Of a DNA stretch of 33,972 bases, positions 1-8,600 are shown one piece after another. The position numbers and the translations under genes are program-made. Position 1 is the first letter of the stretch. Each line of letters starts with the position of its first letter. Source of the DNA: Candidatus Omnitrophota bacterium (GTDB lineage Bacteria > Omnitrophota > Gorgyraeia > 2-01-FULL-45-10); NCBI GenBank assembly GCA_018823705.1, contig JAHJHP010000050.1, positions 1 through 33,972 of the forward strand, written 5' to 3'. The notes under the pieces were generated by a model. That model was not told the origin of the DNA, did not search any database, and was given only the letters and a program-made list of their open reading frames with translations.

Positions 1-2879
1 AGATACGCCGGTGTAGTCATGACCTGATCGGCTAATGCTATCTTGTACATGGTTTCGAAGTCGGTCCTTAAGGTGCCTGAGTTTAAAGCCAGGTCTATCT
101 GGTTGGCTAAGTCTGCCGCTGTGAGCGTAGCGATATAACCGGCCAGGGTGTAGCCTGCGCCGTTAACCACTCCCGCGAGGTATCCCTTGTATTCGGAGGT
201 CACGCTCGTCTGGTCGGCGACAGAGATGCCTGATACTATCTCAAGAGCCGCTCCCAGGTTTCCGGAGATGATGGCGCTGTGAAGCGCAGCTGTTTTAGTG
301 AGTTCGTAGATAAAATCTGTCTTCGTGAAATAGCCAGGCTCCGTATAGTCGGCATGCTCGTTTATATACGAAGCGATGCCGCTCAGAGTATCTTTATAGG
401 CCGCATTATCAAGGCTCTGGTTCGCTACTAGAGTGCCGTACATAAGCTGAAACTGGTTCTGGAGACTGTTATCAACTATTGCCTGATGTATCTGCAGGAT
501 CATAGCTGTGCTATCGCCGCCGGAAAGCACTATAGGCAGTTGGACGGTGCCCACACCGGTGATCGTCACGCCGGTGACCTGAGAGCCGCTGGTCGTAACG
601 GTGATATAATTTTTTGCGATCCATTCCGCACGGAAACCAGTATTGGTTAATATGAGGAATGCCGCCTCTATGGCCGTATTGTCGCTGACGTCGGCCATGC
701 CCCTGAAGCTGCCAACTAGAGAATTAATAATTCCGAACGCCGTCTGGCCGTAGGCGGTAACAGTAATAGCATCGGTGCCTATCGAATAACCGGGATCTAG
801 AGCGCCCGTAGCGAACATCTTCTGCAGGTAAACATATGTCCTATCCTGGATAGCGAAACCGTTCGCCGAATAAGCCTTGTTATCGATAACAAGGTTCGGC
901 ATGAGCGCTTCGAACATCGTGCCTTCCCACGTCGGTATATAACGAAAATCGCTGCCGCCGGTATTATATGTATAGGCTCCGTTCACCGGAATTTGAGATT
1001 GCCATGTCCAGTCGTCGGGATAGACGGTGACCATACGGTCCCATACAGCCGCCGGAATGTCGCCTTTGCCTATAGCTATAAGGACGGTAGGCCTGATCTC
1101 GGTATAGATATTGCCGTAGTACGAATTTGTGAGCGCTCCCCCGACGACATCGTATCCGGTCGCCAGAAGGCCAATACCTGAGTTATAAAGCTCTCCGAAA
1201 TCCATCGCGTTATAGAGGGTATCAGCATCGGTCCTGATGCTTCCGTCGTACGCTTGCCGCACGACTTGAAGCGCGGAGGCCAGCCAGCCGTTGTCGACCG
1301 TGGAGATGAATTTATCGTCCAGGGACGGTGACGCGAGCGTCGCGACCTTGTAGTAGTTGTGAAAGAGCCCATTCCATTTATCCAGGGTTACGAGCGTTGC
1401 CAGCGTATCGGTGATCCTCTGCTGCGCGGTCGCGGCATCGATAATACCTAGCTTTTCGGCGCTAACCACGCTCATCATGTAGAGCGCAATGTCGGTAATG
1501 GACGTGTAGTCGGCGATGGTGCCGCTAACGGTGCGCCCGTTGGGCGGAAGCCAGTTCGTCCCGGAAGTAGTCATGCTCGAGAAATAGCTCCACGTACTCT
1601 GTGCGATGGCCCTCAGGGCCGTCTTCTGATCGACGGTAAGCGCAGTCGTATCGAGCTGCGCAAAAGTCGGATCTGCGATAATACCGGAAAAATTATCGTT
1701 AAGGTTTTCCCTGGAAATGATAAGCGGGACGCTGTCCATAAAATAGCTTTGAATGCAACCGTTCTCGACCGCATTCGCTATAGATATAAGAATGCTGCCC
1801 TGCGCCATGCTCAGGTAAGCCTGGGCCACGTCGCCATTATCTGTATCCACAGAATCGAGAAAACCATACGCGCCTGTGATAGCGGTGTAGTTAGTCATGA
1901 GGTTATCAATATTCTGCATCGCGGCTGCCGGAGCGACATCGAGCGCAAGGAACGAGGCATACGGAGCGATAACGCCAGCCTCGTTCATAACCCATGCGCC
2001 ATGACTCATGCCGAGCGGAGCGCAATAGTCGCGGTAAGTCAAATCGTCCGCGGGATCGGTGGCTGAAGAGATGCCCCATACGCTGCGGCCCTGTGATGAT
2101 GTCGCGACTTTAATAATGTCCTCCGCGACGAATATAGTCCGGATGCTCGCGTCACCAAAAAAATCGAGCGCCATCTTCTCCGCGGCCCATTGATCGACAT
2201 TTGCCAGCCTGAGAGCCTGAATAAGACGGTACATATCGCTTACCGCTATCTGGGCATATTCGGTAAGGATGACATTAGTGACGATCGTGCCTGTCTTTGT
2301 GACTGTAATAAAATTCGCGTCAAGCCAGGCCTTGCGGAAATTAGAATCGGTAAATATATAATCCGCATATGCATCGGAGACTCCGGAAGGGATACCGGCC
2401 GATTTGAGCGCGGCATTAAGCGCTTCCATATTGGGTATAGCGACGACACCATCCGGCAGGACAGTTATCTGGACAGGTTTGGTCGTAGATCCGTAAGTGA
2501 CGGTATTTAAATAATTCGCCGCTATCCATCGTTGGCGCTTAATCTCGTCATAGTACAGATATTCGCCGATATAAGAACCAACGCCGATGCTAGTTAAACT
2601 GTTAGCAAGGGTAATGAGCATATCAAAAACAGATAACTGCCCGTAATCGTTAAGCACGATATCCAGCGGGTCACTGGTAACATCAATAAACCCGGAGGCT
2701 ATCCACTTTGAGCGTGTATCCGGATCATAGAATAGCTGATCGGCCCAGTAACTGGCATCCCCTTCGGAAATTCCGATTCCGTCCAATTGTAATCTTAAGG
2801 TATCCCAATCGGCGAAGACCTCTCGCGATCCCATTAATACTGTGACGCATAATAGTAAGATGGTCAATAATCTCTTCAT
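1..2879 (-). CDS. Giant secreted protein with permuted glucoamylase-like domain (3' end outside window)
   Basis: I checked this frame triplet by triplet: it is open from an ATG at 2879 to the window edge, at least 959 codons, with no stop. Residues 1-24 form a signal peptide (basic start, Leu-rich core, VFA before the likely cut). A repeated module of about 60-70 residues follows, with a W-I/L-x-A/S-N-like core at Trp59, Trp118 and Trp185; it returns at Trp753 as EWIAKNYITVTTSG. Between the copies lie segments that resemble the Glycoamylase-like family (PF10091). WGISSATD (from residue 268), APYASFLALD (about 305-314) and YGFLDSVD (338-345) normally belong to the C-terminal half. SRENLNDN (about 386), STVDNGWL (526-533) and WEGTMFEALMP (651-661) normally belong to the N-terminal half. 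The order is therefore reversed. A motif I remember as DQG reads AQG at residues 359-361. A Shine-Dalgarno AGGAG lies at 2893-2897. Length, substrate and activity are unknown. Family assignment is from memory of motifs. Confidence 0.85.
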   Translation of the reverse strand, partial: MKRLLTILLLCVTVLMGSREVFADWDTLRLQLDGIGISEGDASYWADQLFYDPDTRSKWIASGFIDVTSDPLDIVLNDYGQLSVFDMLITLANSLTSIGVGSYIGEYLYYDEIKRQRWIAANYLNTVTYGSTTKPVQITVLPDGVVAIPNMEALNAALKSAGIPSGVSDAYADYIFTDSNFRKAWLDANFITVTKTGTIVTNVILTEYAQIAVSDMYRLIQALRLANVDQWAAEKMALDFFGDASIRTIFVAEDIIKVATSSQGRSVWGISSATDPADDLTYRDYCAPLGMSHGAWVMNEAGVIAPYASFLALDVAPAAAMQNIDNLMTNYTAITGAYGFLDSVDTDNGDVAQAYLSMAQGSILISIANAVENGCIQSYFMDSVPLIISRENLNDNFSGIIADPTFAQLDTTALTVDQKTALRAIAQSTWSYFSSMTTSGTNWLPPNGRTVSGTIADYTSITDIALYMMSVVSAEKLGIIDAATAQQRITDTLATLVTLDKWNGLFHNYYKVATLASPSLDDKFISTVDNGWLASALQVVRQAYDGSIRTDADTLYNAMDFGELYNSGIGLLATGYDVVGGALTNSYYGNIYTEIRPTVLIAIGKGDIPAAVWDRMVTVYPDDWTWQSQIPVNGAYTYNTGGSDFRYIPTWEGTMFEALMPNLVIDNKAYSANGFAIQDRTYVYLQKMFATGALDPGYSIGTDAITVTAYGQTAFGIINSLVGSFRGMADVSDNTAIEAAFLILTNTGFRAEWIAKNYITVTTSGSQVTGVTITGVGTVQLPIVLSGGDSTAMILQIHQAIVDNSLQNQFQLMYGTLVANQSLDNAAYKDTLSGIASYINEHADYTEPGYFTKTDFIYELTKTAALHSAIISGNLGAALEIVSGISVADQTSVTSEYKGYLAGVVNGAGYTLAGYIATLTAADLANQIDLALNSGTLRTDFETMYKIALADQVMTTPAY

Positions 2880-2979
2880 ATATTTTCTCAATCTCCTGCG
2901 TTTTGTGTGGTCAGTATCCTTAAATCTATATATTTCTATAAACATAAACAAGAAGCCCGATCGCCTAACTCGTTTGTTT

Positions 2980-3089
2980 CGGCAACCAGGCTGTCTGATA
3001 CAACGCCAGACCCTTGGTTTTGCTACGGCCGCTATGCACTCAGGCCGTAATCCCATTTGGGACGTCACCGCATCACAGCGGCTTTGCCA
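2980..3089 (-). promoter_or_regulatory. Structured 5' leader resembling a c-di-GMP-I (GEMM) riboswitch
   Basis: Read on the minus strand, the leader is closed by GGCAA (3088-3084) pairing with TTGCC (2985-2981). Inside are CCGC/GCGG followed by GACG, then two further hairpins (TCCC/GGGA and ACGGCC/GGCCGT). After these come GCAAAACC, GGGTCTG pairing with CAGAC, and AGCCTGGTTGCCG. The 3' half matches what I recall of GEMM aptamers (GCAAAGCC, GGGTCT, AGCC-GGTTGCCG). The two extra hairpins between GACG and GCAAA are not canonical, and the GNRA tetraloop is absent. It starts about 11 bases after the predicted transcription start and lies about 100 bases before the giant-protein ATG. A second helix (AAACAA/TTGTTT, about 2975-2944) follows it and could be the switching part. 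The class is uncertain; an unclassified structured leader is the alternative. Confidence 0.5.
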
Positions 3090-3106
3090 TTTCGACTTGA
3101 ATTAAG

Positions 3107-3135
3107 ATAATATCATGTGACAAAGACATTGTCAA
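3107..3135 (-). promoter_or_regulatory. Sigma-70-type promoter for the riboswitch leader and giant protein
   Basis: TTGACA (3135-3130), a 17-base spacer and TATTAT (3112-3107) make a near-perfect housekeeping promoter. The start would be near 3100. This separates the giant-protein transcript from the upstream HD-GYP gene and gives a 5' UTR of about 220 bases. Confidence 0.8.
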
Positions 3136-3177
3136 GATATTATAACTACCTATTTTATACTCTAACAAATCATGCTG

Positions 3178-4287
3178 CTACTTACTCCAGATTTCAGGGT
3201 GACTTTTGTATGATGTTACAAATGCGGAAACGATTTGCGGATCGAATTGCGAAGACGCTTCATCCTGTATTTTGCGAAATACCTCCTCTTTAGAATAGCC
3301 TTTCTGATAGGGTCGATCCGTGGTGAGCGCATCGAAGACATCAGCCACAGCTATTATCCTGCCTTCCTTGGATATCCGAACTCCCTTCAAGCGATTGGGA
3401 TATCCTTTGCCGTCATAACGCTCATGGTGCTCAAGAATTCCGCGTCGTATTATATCAGAATCATCCATCGACTCTATTATCCTCGCGCCTATACTCGGAT
3501 GCAACCTCATCTGCCGACGTTCATAACCGAGAAGCTTTGCCGGCTTCATCAGGATGCTCTCCCTTACGCCTATTTTGCCTATATCGTGCAGAAGGCTTGC
3601 CAGCCTGAGGCTCTCCAGGGCCTCTTCATCGAGAGCCAACTCACGGCCTATGGCAACGGTATATTTCATCACACGTTCGGAGTGGCCGCTGGTGTAACTG
3701 TCTTTCGCGTCTATCGCTCTGGTCAGAGAAGTGATAGTGCTTAAAAAAAGGCTCTTCATCTTCTGATATAGCCTGGCATTCAAAAGCGCTATCGCTATAT
3801 TATTGGAAAGCGTGAGCAGCAGGTCTTTATCTTTTTTAATAAATTTATGCCCTGGACGCCCTCTGTTACTTACCATCAGAGCGCCCACAACTTTTCCCCG
3901 CGTCTCAAGGGGAACCGCCAGAAAAGATTCCATCGGGAACTTTTCACCCGAAAACGGAATTTTTTTAAATTTAAATGCCGCGTTTTTGTGGATATCATCT
4001 ACGGCGAGAGGCCTTTTGCGCTTCGCCATATAGTCGATGATCACTTCCCATCCGCCCATAAGCCTGAGATTGTCCATTTCATCTTCGCTGAAACCGTCCG
4101 CGGCGGACAATATAAAACGTTCCGAGGGCTCGTCCATTAAAAATAAGGCGGAGTGATCAGAACCCGTCGATTTGCGCAGCTCTCTCAATACAAGCTTGCT
4201 GACCTCATCCGGATCCATCGATGAATTCACAACCCGGCTCACTTCGAGTAATATCTTACCTGCCTCGTACTTACGCCTCTTTATCAT
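3178..4287 (-). CDS. GAF-HD-GYP cyclic-di-GMP phosphodiesterase
   Basis: This 369-residue protein has an N-terminal GAF sensor domain (about 15-175) and a C-terminal HD-GYP domain (about 180-365). The HD-GYP signature is intact: His202, HDIGK at 234-238, a conserved His at 263, and HHERYDGKGYP at 287-297. In this family these residues hold the metal centre that hydrolyses c-di-GMP to pGpG or GMP. No membrane segment or receiver domain is seen, so a cytosolic ligand or partner bound by the GAF domain probably controls it. The start lies 4 bases after the stop of the phosphatase gene upstream, so the two are likely co-transcribed. The next element downstream is a possible c-di-GMP-sensing leader, which makes a local signalling circuit plausible but unproven. 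Confidence 0.93.
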   Translation of the reverse strand: MIKRRKYEAGKILLEVSRVVNSSMDPDEVSKLVLRELRKSTGSDHSALFLMDEPSERFILSAADGFSEDEMDNLRLMGGWEVIIDYMAKRKRPLAVDDIHKNAAFKFKKIPFSGEKFPMESFLAVPLETRGKVVGALMVSNRGRPGHKFIKKDKDLLLTLSNNIAIALLNARLYQKMKSLFLSTITSLTRAIDAKDSYTSGHSERVMKYTVAIGRELALDEEALESLRLASLLHDIGKIGVRESILMKPAKLLGYERRQMRLHPSIGARIIESMDDSDIIRRGILEHHERYDGKGYPNRLKGVRISKEGRIIAVADVFDALTTDRPYQKGYSKEEVFRKIQDEASSQFDPQIVSAFVTSYKSHPEIWSK

Positions 4288-4291
4288 TCTC

Positions 4292-6211
4292 TTATGCCAC
4301 CTTTACGACTATGATCGTTATATCATCGTGCTGGATGGACCTGGGCTCAAAGCGCCGCACATCCTTCTCTATTTCGTCCATTATCTTATCTGCCGATAAT
4401 AACCTGTTCCTTTCAGCCGCAAGTAAAAGCCTCTCTTTGCCGTACATATCGGCCTTCGAGTTCATAGCTTCAGTGACGCCGTCAGTGTAAAATATGAACG
4501 TGTCACCCGAGCCAAAATTCGTCCGGCCTCCGGAGTACGGGCCTTCAATAAGGCCGAGCGGCGCCCCGTCGTCCACATCCAGAAATCGCGCCTGGCCTTC
4601 CTTCTTAAGGTATAACACGGGAAGATGGCCGCCGTTACCATAAATAAAAACCTTATTTTTCATATCAAATACCGAATAAAAGACCGTGACGAAAAGATTC
4701 GAGGTCGATTCCTTCATGAGTTTTATGTTAAGATTTGCCAGCACCTCCTCCGGTTTCGCGCCCGGTGAAGCGAATGTGCGAAACGCTCCTACAGACATCG
4801 CCATGAAGAGACTTGCCGGCACGCCTTTGCCGGAGACATCGCCTATCATCACGCCAAGTTTATCATCCGCAAAAGATATAAAGTCATAAAGATCCCCTCC
4901 CACCTGACGGGCGGTGAACATCGCTACAGATACGCTCAAACCCCCGATCGACGGCGTCGATTTCGGAAGAAAACTATCCTGTATTTTTTTAGCTATCTGA
5001 AGTTCGCTTTCCATCAGGAGCCCCTTTTTCCATTCAGACACATACTTGTATAGCGTAACTGAAAGGTTCAGCATGACAATAATAATGACGGGATACATAA
5101 CATCGATCCAGAATCCGTAAATATTGAATAGGAGCATGCTTGCCAGCGCCAGCAGAAATAATACGGAGAATAGATAAATAAGGCCTTTCATGGGCTTTGT
5201 CTTGAGGATAAGAACCGTCATGAGGGCGGATAAAAATATCAGTATCGCCAGATTGGCTGTCTGTGAAGCTCTCCGTATGAAACTATTTTTTATCAGAGAA
5301 TTGATAACGTCAGCATGCATACCCATAGCCGGATACATCGGATCGAACGGGGTGGGATGCAGATCGACCGTACCTATGGCGGACAAACCGACTATACAGA
5401 TCTTATCTTTCAGTAAGGAAAGATCGATAATGGGTTTGTCACCGTTAATCTTAGCCAGATACGATTGGATTATATCAACGTAAGAATAGTGCCGGTAGCT
5501 CTTCCCCCATCCGGCCGAGTAATTGACTATTATGGCTGAATCCTCGTCAAGAGGCACTTCGATTTCACGTCCCAGGGCAAGATATCTACCCGGCGCAAAC
5601 TTCATATCCTTCTGCGATATGCCGAGATAATCACACCCTGCCAGAAGCGACAGGTAGGGCGAAAGCGCATTGTCGTTATGCCGGATGAATGCGCTTGCTC
5701 GTCGGAATTTGCCATCTATGTCCGGTATGATATTTATGTGGCCGATGCCTTTGGCGGCAGAGTTAATGCCTTCGAGACACCGGGCCGCGTAAGCGCCGGC
5801 GTAAGGAATCGTCCTGAGGGCCTTCACGTCAAGATCAAATACCACCGGAAAATAAACGTTACCGGCTTTCGCTATCGCTCTGACAAATTCCGCATCTTTG
5901 TCAGAGGGTTCACTGAAAAACAAGTCAAAGAGTATGATCGACCCGCCGGATTCTGAAATAGCTTTTACGAGGAGGGTGTGATAACTTCTATCGAAAGGAA
6001 AACGTCCGAGTTTTTGTATCGTGTCATCGCCGATCTCTATTATCACTATCTTATCCGAAGCGGGAATGTTCCCGCGGATAAGAAATCTAAGGTCGAGCGT
6101 CTCGAGCTCATAACTATCCAGGATACGAAAGTATGAACCGGCAAGAATAGCGAACGCTATTACAGCGAGGGAGATGAAGCCTGTTATTTTTCTAAAGGAT
6201 TCTGTCTTCAC
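4292..6211 (-). CDS. CHASE2-domain PP2C (SpoIIE/RsbU-type) serine phosphatase
   Basis: Residues 10-30 are a membrane anchor. About 35-310 form a CHASE2 extracytoplasmic sensor. Three membrane helices follow at about 322-338, 345-362 and 368-388, then a cytoplasmic PP2C domain of the SpoIIE type (about 405-639). Metal-binding motifs are visible: GGDLYDF from 438, GDVSGKGVPAS from 457, FYTDGVTEA, and QHDDIT near the C-terminus. In partner switching such phosphatases remove phosphate from a STAS antagonist. The likely partner is the STAS protein at 8601-8936, with the kinase at 8950-9399. The start codon is GTG at 6211; no strong Shine-Dalgarno is seen before it. The gene follows mlaD after a 103-base gap that holds a perfect palindrome. 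Confidence 0.93.
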   Translation of the reverse strand: MKTESFRKITGFISLAVIAFAILAGSYFRILDSYELETLDLRFLIRGNIPASDKIVIIEIGDDTIQKLGRFPFDRSYHTLLVKAISESGGSIILFDLFFSEPSDKDAEFVRAIAKAGNVYFPVVFDLDVKALRTIPYAGAYAARCLEGINSAAKGIGHINIIPDIDGKFRRASAFIRHNDNALSPYLSLLAGCDYLGISQKDMKFAPGRYLALGREIEVPLDEDSAIIVNYSAGWGKSYRHYSYVDIIQSYLAKINGDKPIIDLSLLKDKICIVGLSAIGTVDLHPTPFDPMYPAMGMHADVINSLIKNSFIRRASQTANLAILIFLSALMTVLILKTKPMKGLIYLFSVLFLLALASMLLFNIYGFWIDVMYPVIIIVMLNLSVTLYKYVSEWKKGLLMESELQIAKKIQDSFLPKSTPSIGGLSVSVAMFTARQVGGDLYDFISFADDKLGVMIGDVSGKGVPASLFMAMSVGAFRTFASPGAKPEEVLANLNIKLMKESTSNLFVTVFYSVFDMKNKVFIYGNGGHLPVLYLKKEGQARFLDVDDGAPLGLIEGPYSGGRTNFGSGDTFIFYTDGVTEAMNSKADMYGKERLLLAAERNRLLSADKIMDEIEKDVRRFEPRSIQHDDITIIVVKVA

Positions 6212-6255
6212 ATATTTATTTTAACAGATCAGCAAGAGAAGCATCTCTATGATAA

Positions 6256-6283
6256 CGTAGCGCACCTTTAAAGGTGCGCTACG
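6256..6283. repeat. Perfect 28-base palindrome (14-bp arms, no loop)
   Basis: The arms CGTAGCGCACCTTT and AAAGGTGCGCTACG meet without a spacer. It lies between mlaD and the phosphatase gene. It could act as a weak or processed transcript end, a protein-binding site or an intergenic repeat. There is no U-tract directly after it on either strand, so I do not call it a terminator. Confidence 0.85.
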
Positions 6284-6314
6284 ATAGGAGGGTCTTCTGT
6301 GGCTAAACTGTTAT

Positions 6315-6938
6315 CTACTCCTTACCTTTCATTAAAAGCTTCCACGGATGCTGCTTGATATCCGAGCTGAAGTCTTTAAAGTTCACGGCCGTCTCTTCCA
6401 GATTTCCCGCTATGGCATTTATGCGCGAAGCGTTATCTTCTATCACACCATTGACATTCTTCGTAAGGGATTTGACCTCGGCCAGCATCTTGTCAAGATT
6501 CTCGGCTATGCCTTCAGCCTTCTTCCAGATATTTCTCGCTTCTACGGGATCCTCGCTCGCCACGGTGCCGCCTTCTTTTATATAAGGTTTGTCCGCGGAG
6601 CCCGGCGTGATACCCAGATAAGCATCGCCTATCATGCCCGATGTGGCTATAAAGGCTACAGAATCCTCATGTATCCTTGCCTTATCACTGACAGCGATAA
6701 TCATCTCGACCTTCGTTTCCGGAGTATATTGAAATTGTATCTTCTCGACGCGCCCGACCTCAATTCCGGCAAGCTTCACTATGGCGTCCTGTTTTACGCC
6801 TTCGGCGTAATTGAAACTCGTTTTTATCCTGTACAGCTTGCCGGCGGTGGAATCGGTCGTCTTATAGTAAAATAAGACTACTACGGCTATAGCGGAGGCT
6901 ACTATTATCCCTGCTTTGATCTCATTATTCATCTTCAT
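6315..6938 (-). CDS. mlaD: MCE-domain phospholipid-transport periplasmic protein, MlaD-like
   Basis: This 207-residue protein has one N-terminal membrane anchor (about 8-25), a single MCE/MlaD domain (about 35-120, with VKLAGIEVGRVEKI and IGDAYLGITPG) and a helical, coiled-coil-like tail (about 135-195). In known systems MlaD forms a hexameric ring at the inner membrane that passes lipids between the MlaFE transporter and periplasmic carriers. The start has AGGAGAGAG upstream. It is the last gene of the accA-to-mlaD run and directly follows mlaF. The product is slightly longer than E. coli MlaD (about 183 residues). Confidence 0.9.
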   Translation of the reverse strand: MKMNNEIKAGIIVASAIAVVVLFYYKTTDSTAGKLYRIKTSFNYAEGVKQDAIVKLAGIEVGRVEKIQFQYTPETKVEMIIAVSDKARIHEDSVAFIATSGMIGDAYLGITPGSADKPYIKEGGTVASEDPVEARNIWKKAEGIAENLDKMLAEVKSLTKNVNGVIEDNASRINAIAGNLEETAVNFKDFSSDIKQHPWKLLMKGKE

Positions 6939-6968
6939 ATCATTCTCTCTCCTCTTAACGTTTCATAT

Positions 6969-7766
6969 TTAAGCGATCAGGCGCTCCAGATAGTCGTCCT
7001 TCTGCCGGAAGAACTTGATCGGTCCGTCCGGGCTTCCGCTTATGAACTGCCGCACCATCGGATTCTTTGAATTTTTTATCTGCTCAGACTGCCCGACCTC
7101 GAGGACTTTACCCTCATAAAACATCGCGACTCTGTCAGCGATAGAGAAGACGCTCTTCATGTCGTGGGTCACGACCACGCTCGTTATATTTAACTTCTTT
7201 GACAGATCCACTATCAGCTTATCGATCACACCGGCTACTATAGGATCCAGGCCGGCTGTCGGTTCGTCGTAAAATATGATCTCCGGATCCATCGCTATCG
7301 CCCGCGCAAGCCCCACCCTCTTTCTCATGCCGCCCGAAAGCTGGCTCGGCACCATATCTTCAAATCCCCTGAGCCCCACCATCTCAAGCTTCATCTTCAC
7401 CACTATATCTATAACGCTCTTATCCAGTTTCGTATGCTCTCTCAAGCCGAGGCTTACATTATCTCCGACGGACATCGAATCAAAAAGGGCGGAAGATTGA
7501 AAGCACATCCCTATCTTCATCCTTAATTTATCCATTTCGTCCTCATTTAAAGAGCTCAGGTCTTTTCCAAGAAGATGCACTTTCCCTGAATCCGGCTTAA
7601 GGGCTCCTATGATGTGACGCAGAAACGTGCTCTTACCGCAGCCGGAACCGCCCATTATTACGAATGTCTCGCCCTTGTATATATCGAGGCTTATTCCGCT
7701 CAGGATCGTCCTGTCGCCGAACTTCTTAACTATATTATCCGCCCTTATTATCACTTCTCTATCCAT
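6969..7766 (-). CDS. mlaF: Mla ABC-transporter ATPase, MlaF-like
   Basis: The gene encodes an ABC ATPase of about 265 residues. Walker A (GGSGCGKST), the signature LSGGMRKRVGLARA, Walker B with DEPTAGLDP, and the switch His in VVTHDM are all intact. Together with MlaE it would power lipid movement across the inner membrane. The open frame extends up to 7829, but that start would overlap mlaE by 44 bases and add residues that the family lacks. I therefore place the start at the ATG at 7766 (MDREVII). The neighbours mlaE and mlaD confirm the assignment. The C-terminal tail after the ABC fold (GSPDGPIKFF and on) resembles the extension that contacts MlaB in characterised complexes. Confidence 0.93.
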   Translation of the reverse strand: MDREVIIRADNIVKKFGDRTILSGISLDIYKGETFVIMGGSGCGKSTFLRHIIGALKPDSGKVHLLGKDLSSLNEDEMDKLRMKIGMCFQSSALFDSMSVGDNVSLGLREHTKLDKSVIDIVVKMKLEMVGLRGFEDMVPSQLSGGMRKRVGLARAIAMDPEIIFYDEPTAGLDPIVAGVIDKLIVDLSKKLNITSVVVTHDMKSVFSIADRVAMFYEGKVLEVGQSEQIKNSKNPMVRQFISGSPDGPIKFFRQKDDYLERLIA

Positions 7767-7785
7767 ATGCTCCGGGATCCGTCCT

Positions 7786-8580
7786 TTACTGGTTGGCAAA
7801 GAAGAATATGCCCGTAAGTATGCAATCAAAAAGAATTATCAGTATAAAACTGGTCACGACGCTAAGGGTGGTAGCCCTGCCAACGCCTTCAGCTCCGCCC
7901 CTGGCCTTCAACCCCATATAGCAACCGATCATCGATATTACAACCGCAAATGTCACGCTCTTTACAAGGCCGGTCCAGACATCCTTCCATGCCATGTACT
8001 TAAACGTAAAAGTCATATATCTGTAAGGATCGAGCTTGAGATTGAATACTCCGACCAGGAATCCGCCGAATATGCCTACGATATCGGCCAATATAGTCAG
8101 GCACGGCAGCATTATAAGGAGGGCCAGAAAACGCGGCACGACGAGATATCTGATGGGATTAAGCGCCATGGTCTCAAGCGCTTCGATCTGCTCGCTAACC
8201 TTCATAGTTCCCAGCTCAGCAGCGATCGCGGCTCCAACCCTGCCGGCTACTACGAGAGCCGTCAGGACGGGGGCAAGCTCCCTGGCGAGGCTAACGGCAA
8301 CCATGGGCGCCACATATATATTCGCGCCGAATTTACCGAGCTGATAAGCACTCTGCATAGCGATCACAATGCCGGTGAAGAAAGCCACGAAGCAAGTTAT
8401 TATAAGGCTACCGGCCCCTACAAATACCATCTGATAAAATATACCCGCGCGCTTGGCCGATTTGCGTTTGACGGGGCCTATGATCAGCCAGGCTATGGTA
8501 TCAAAAAAGAGCGCCGTCACATCTACGATGTAACTGTACACGCTCAGCACCACGGCGCCTATCTTTTCAAAAAAATTCAT
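7786..8580 (-). CDS. mlaE: Mla ABC-transporter permease, MlaE-like
   Basis: This 264-residue integral membrane protein has about five hydrophobic segments and the MlaE/YrbE core: VVAGRVGAAIAAELGTMKVSEQIEAL, given here only by position at about residues 110-135, followed by NPIRYLVVPR. In the family it is the dimeric permease that joins MlaF, MlaD and, where present, the STAS subunit MlaB. A Shine-Dalgarno AAGGGA precedes the ATG closely. The gene lies 20 bases after the STAS gene, which fits a shared transcript. Confidence 0.92.
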   Translation of the reverse strand: MNFFEKIGAVVLSVYSYIVDVTALFFDTIAWLIIGPVKRKSAKRAGIFYQMVFVGAGSLIITCFVAFFTGIVIAMQSAYQLGKFGANIYVAPMVAVSLARELAPVLTALVVAGRVGAAIAAELGTMKVSEQIEALETMALNPIRYLVVPRFLALLIMLPCLTILADIVGIFGGFLVGVFNLKLDPYRYMTFTFKYMAWKDVWTGLVKSVTFAVVISMIGCYMGLKARGGAEGVGRATTLSVVTSFILIILFDCILTGIFFFANQ

Positions 8581-8600
8581 GTCCCTTACCTGTTAATGAG

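Noticed and set aside
993-2510. Several plus- and minus-strand open frames inside the first 2.9 kb
   Set aside because: All are shadows of the continuous minus-strand frame from 2879 to the window edge, which has a signal peptide, domain motifs and no stop.
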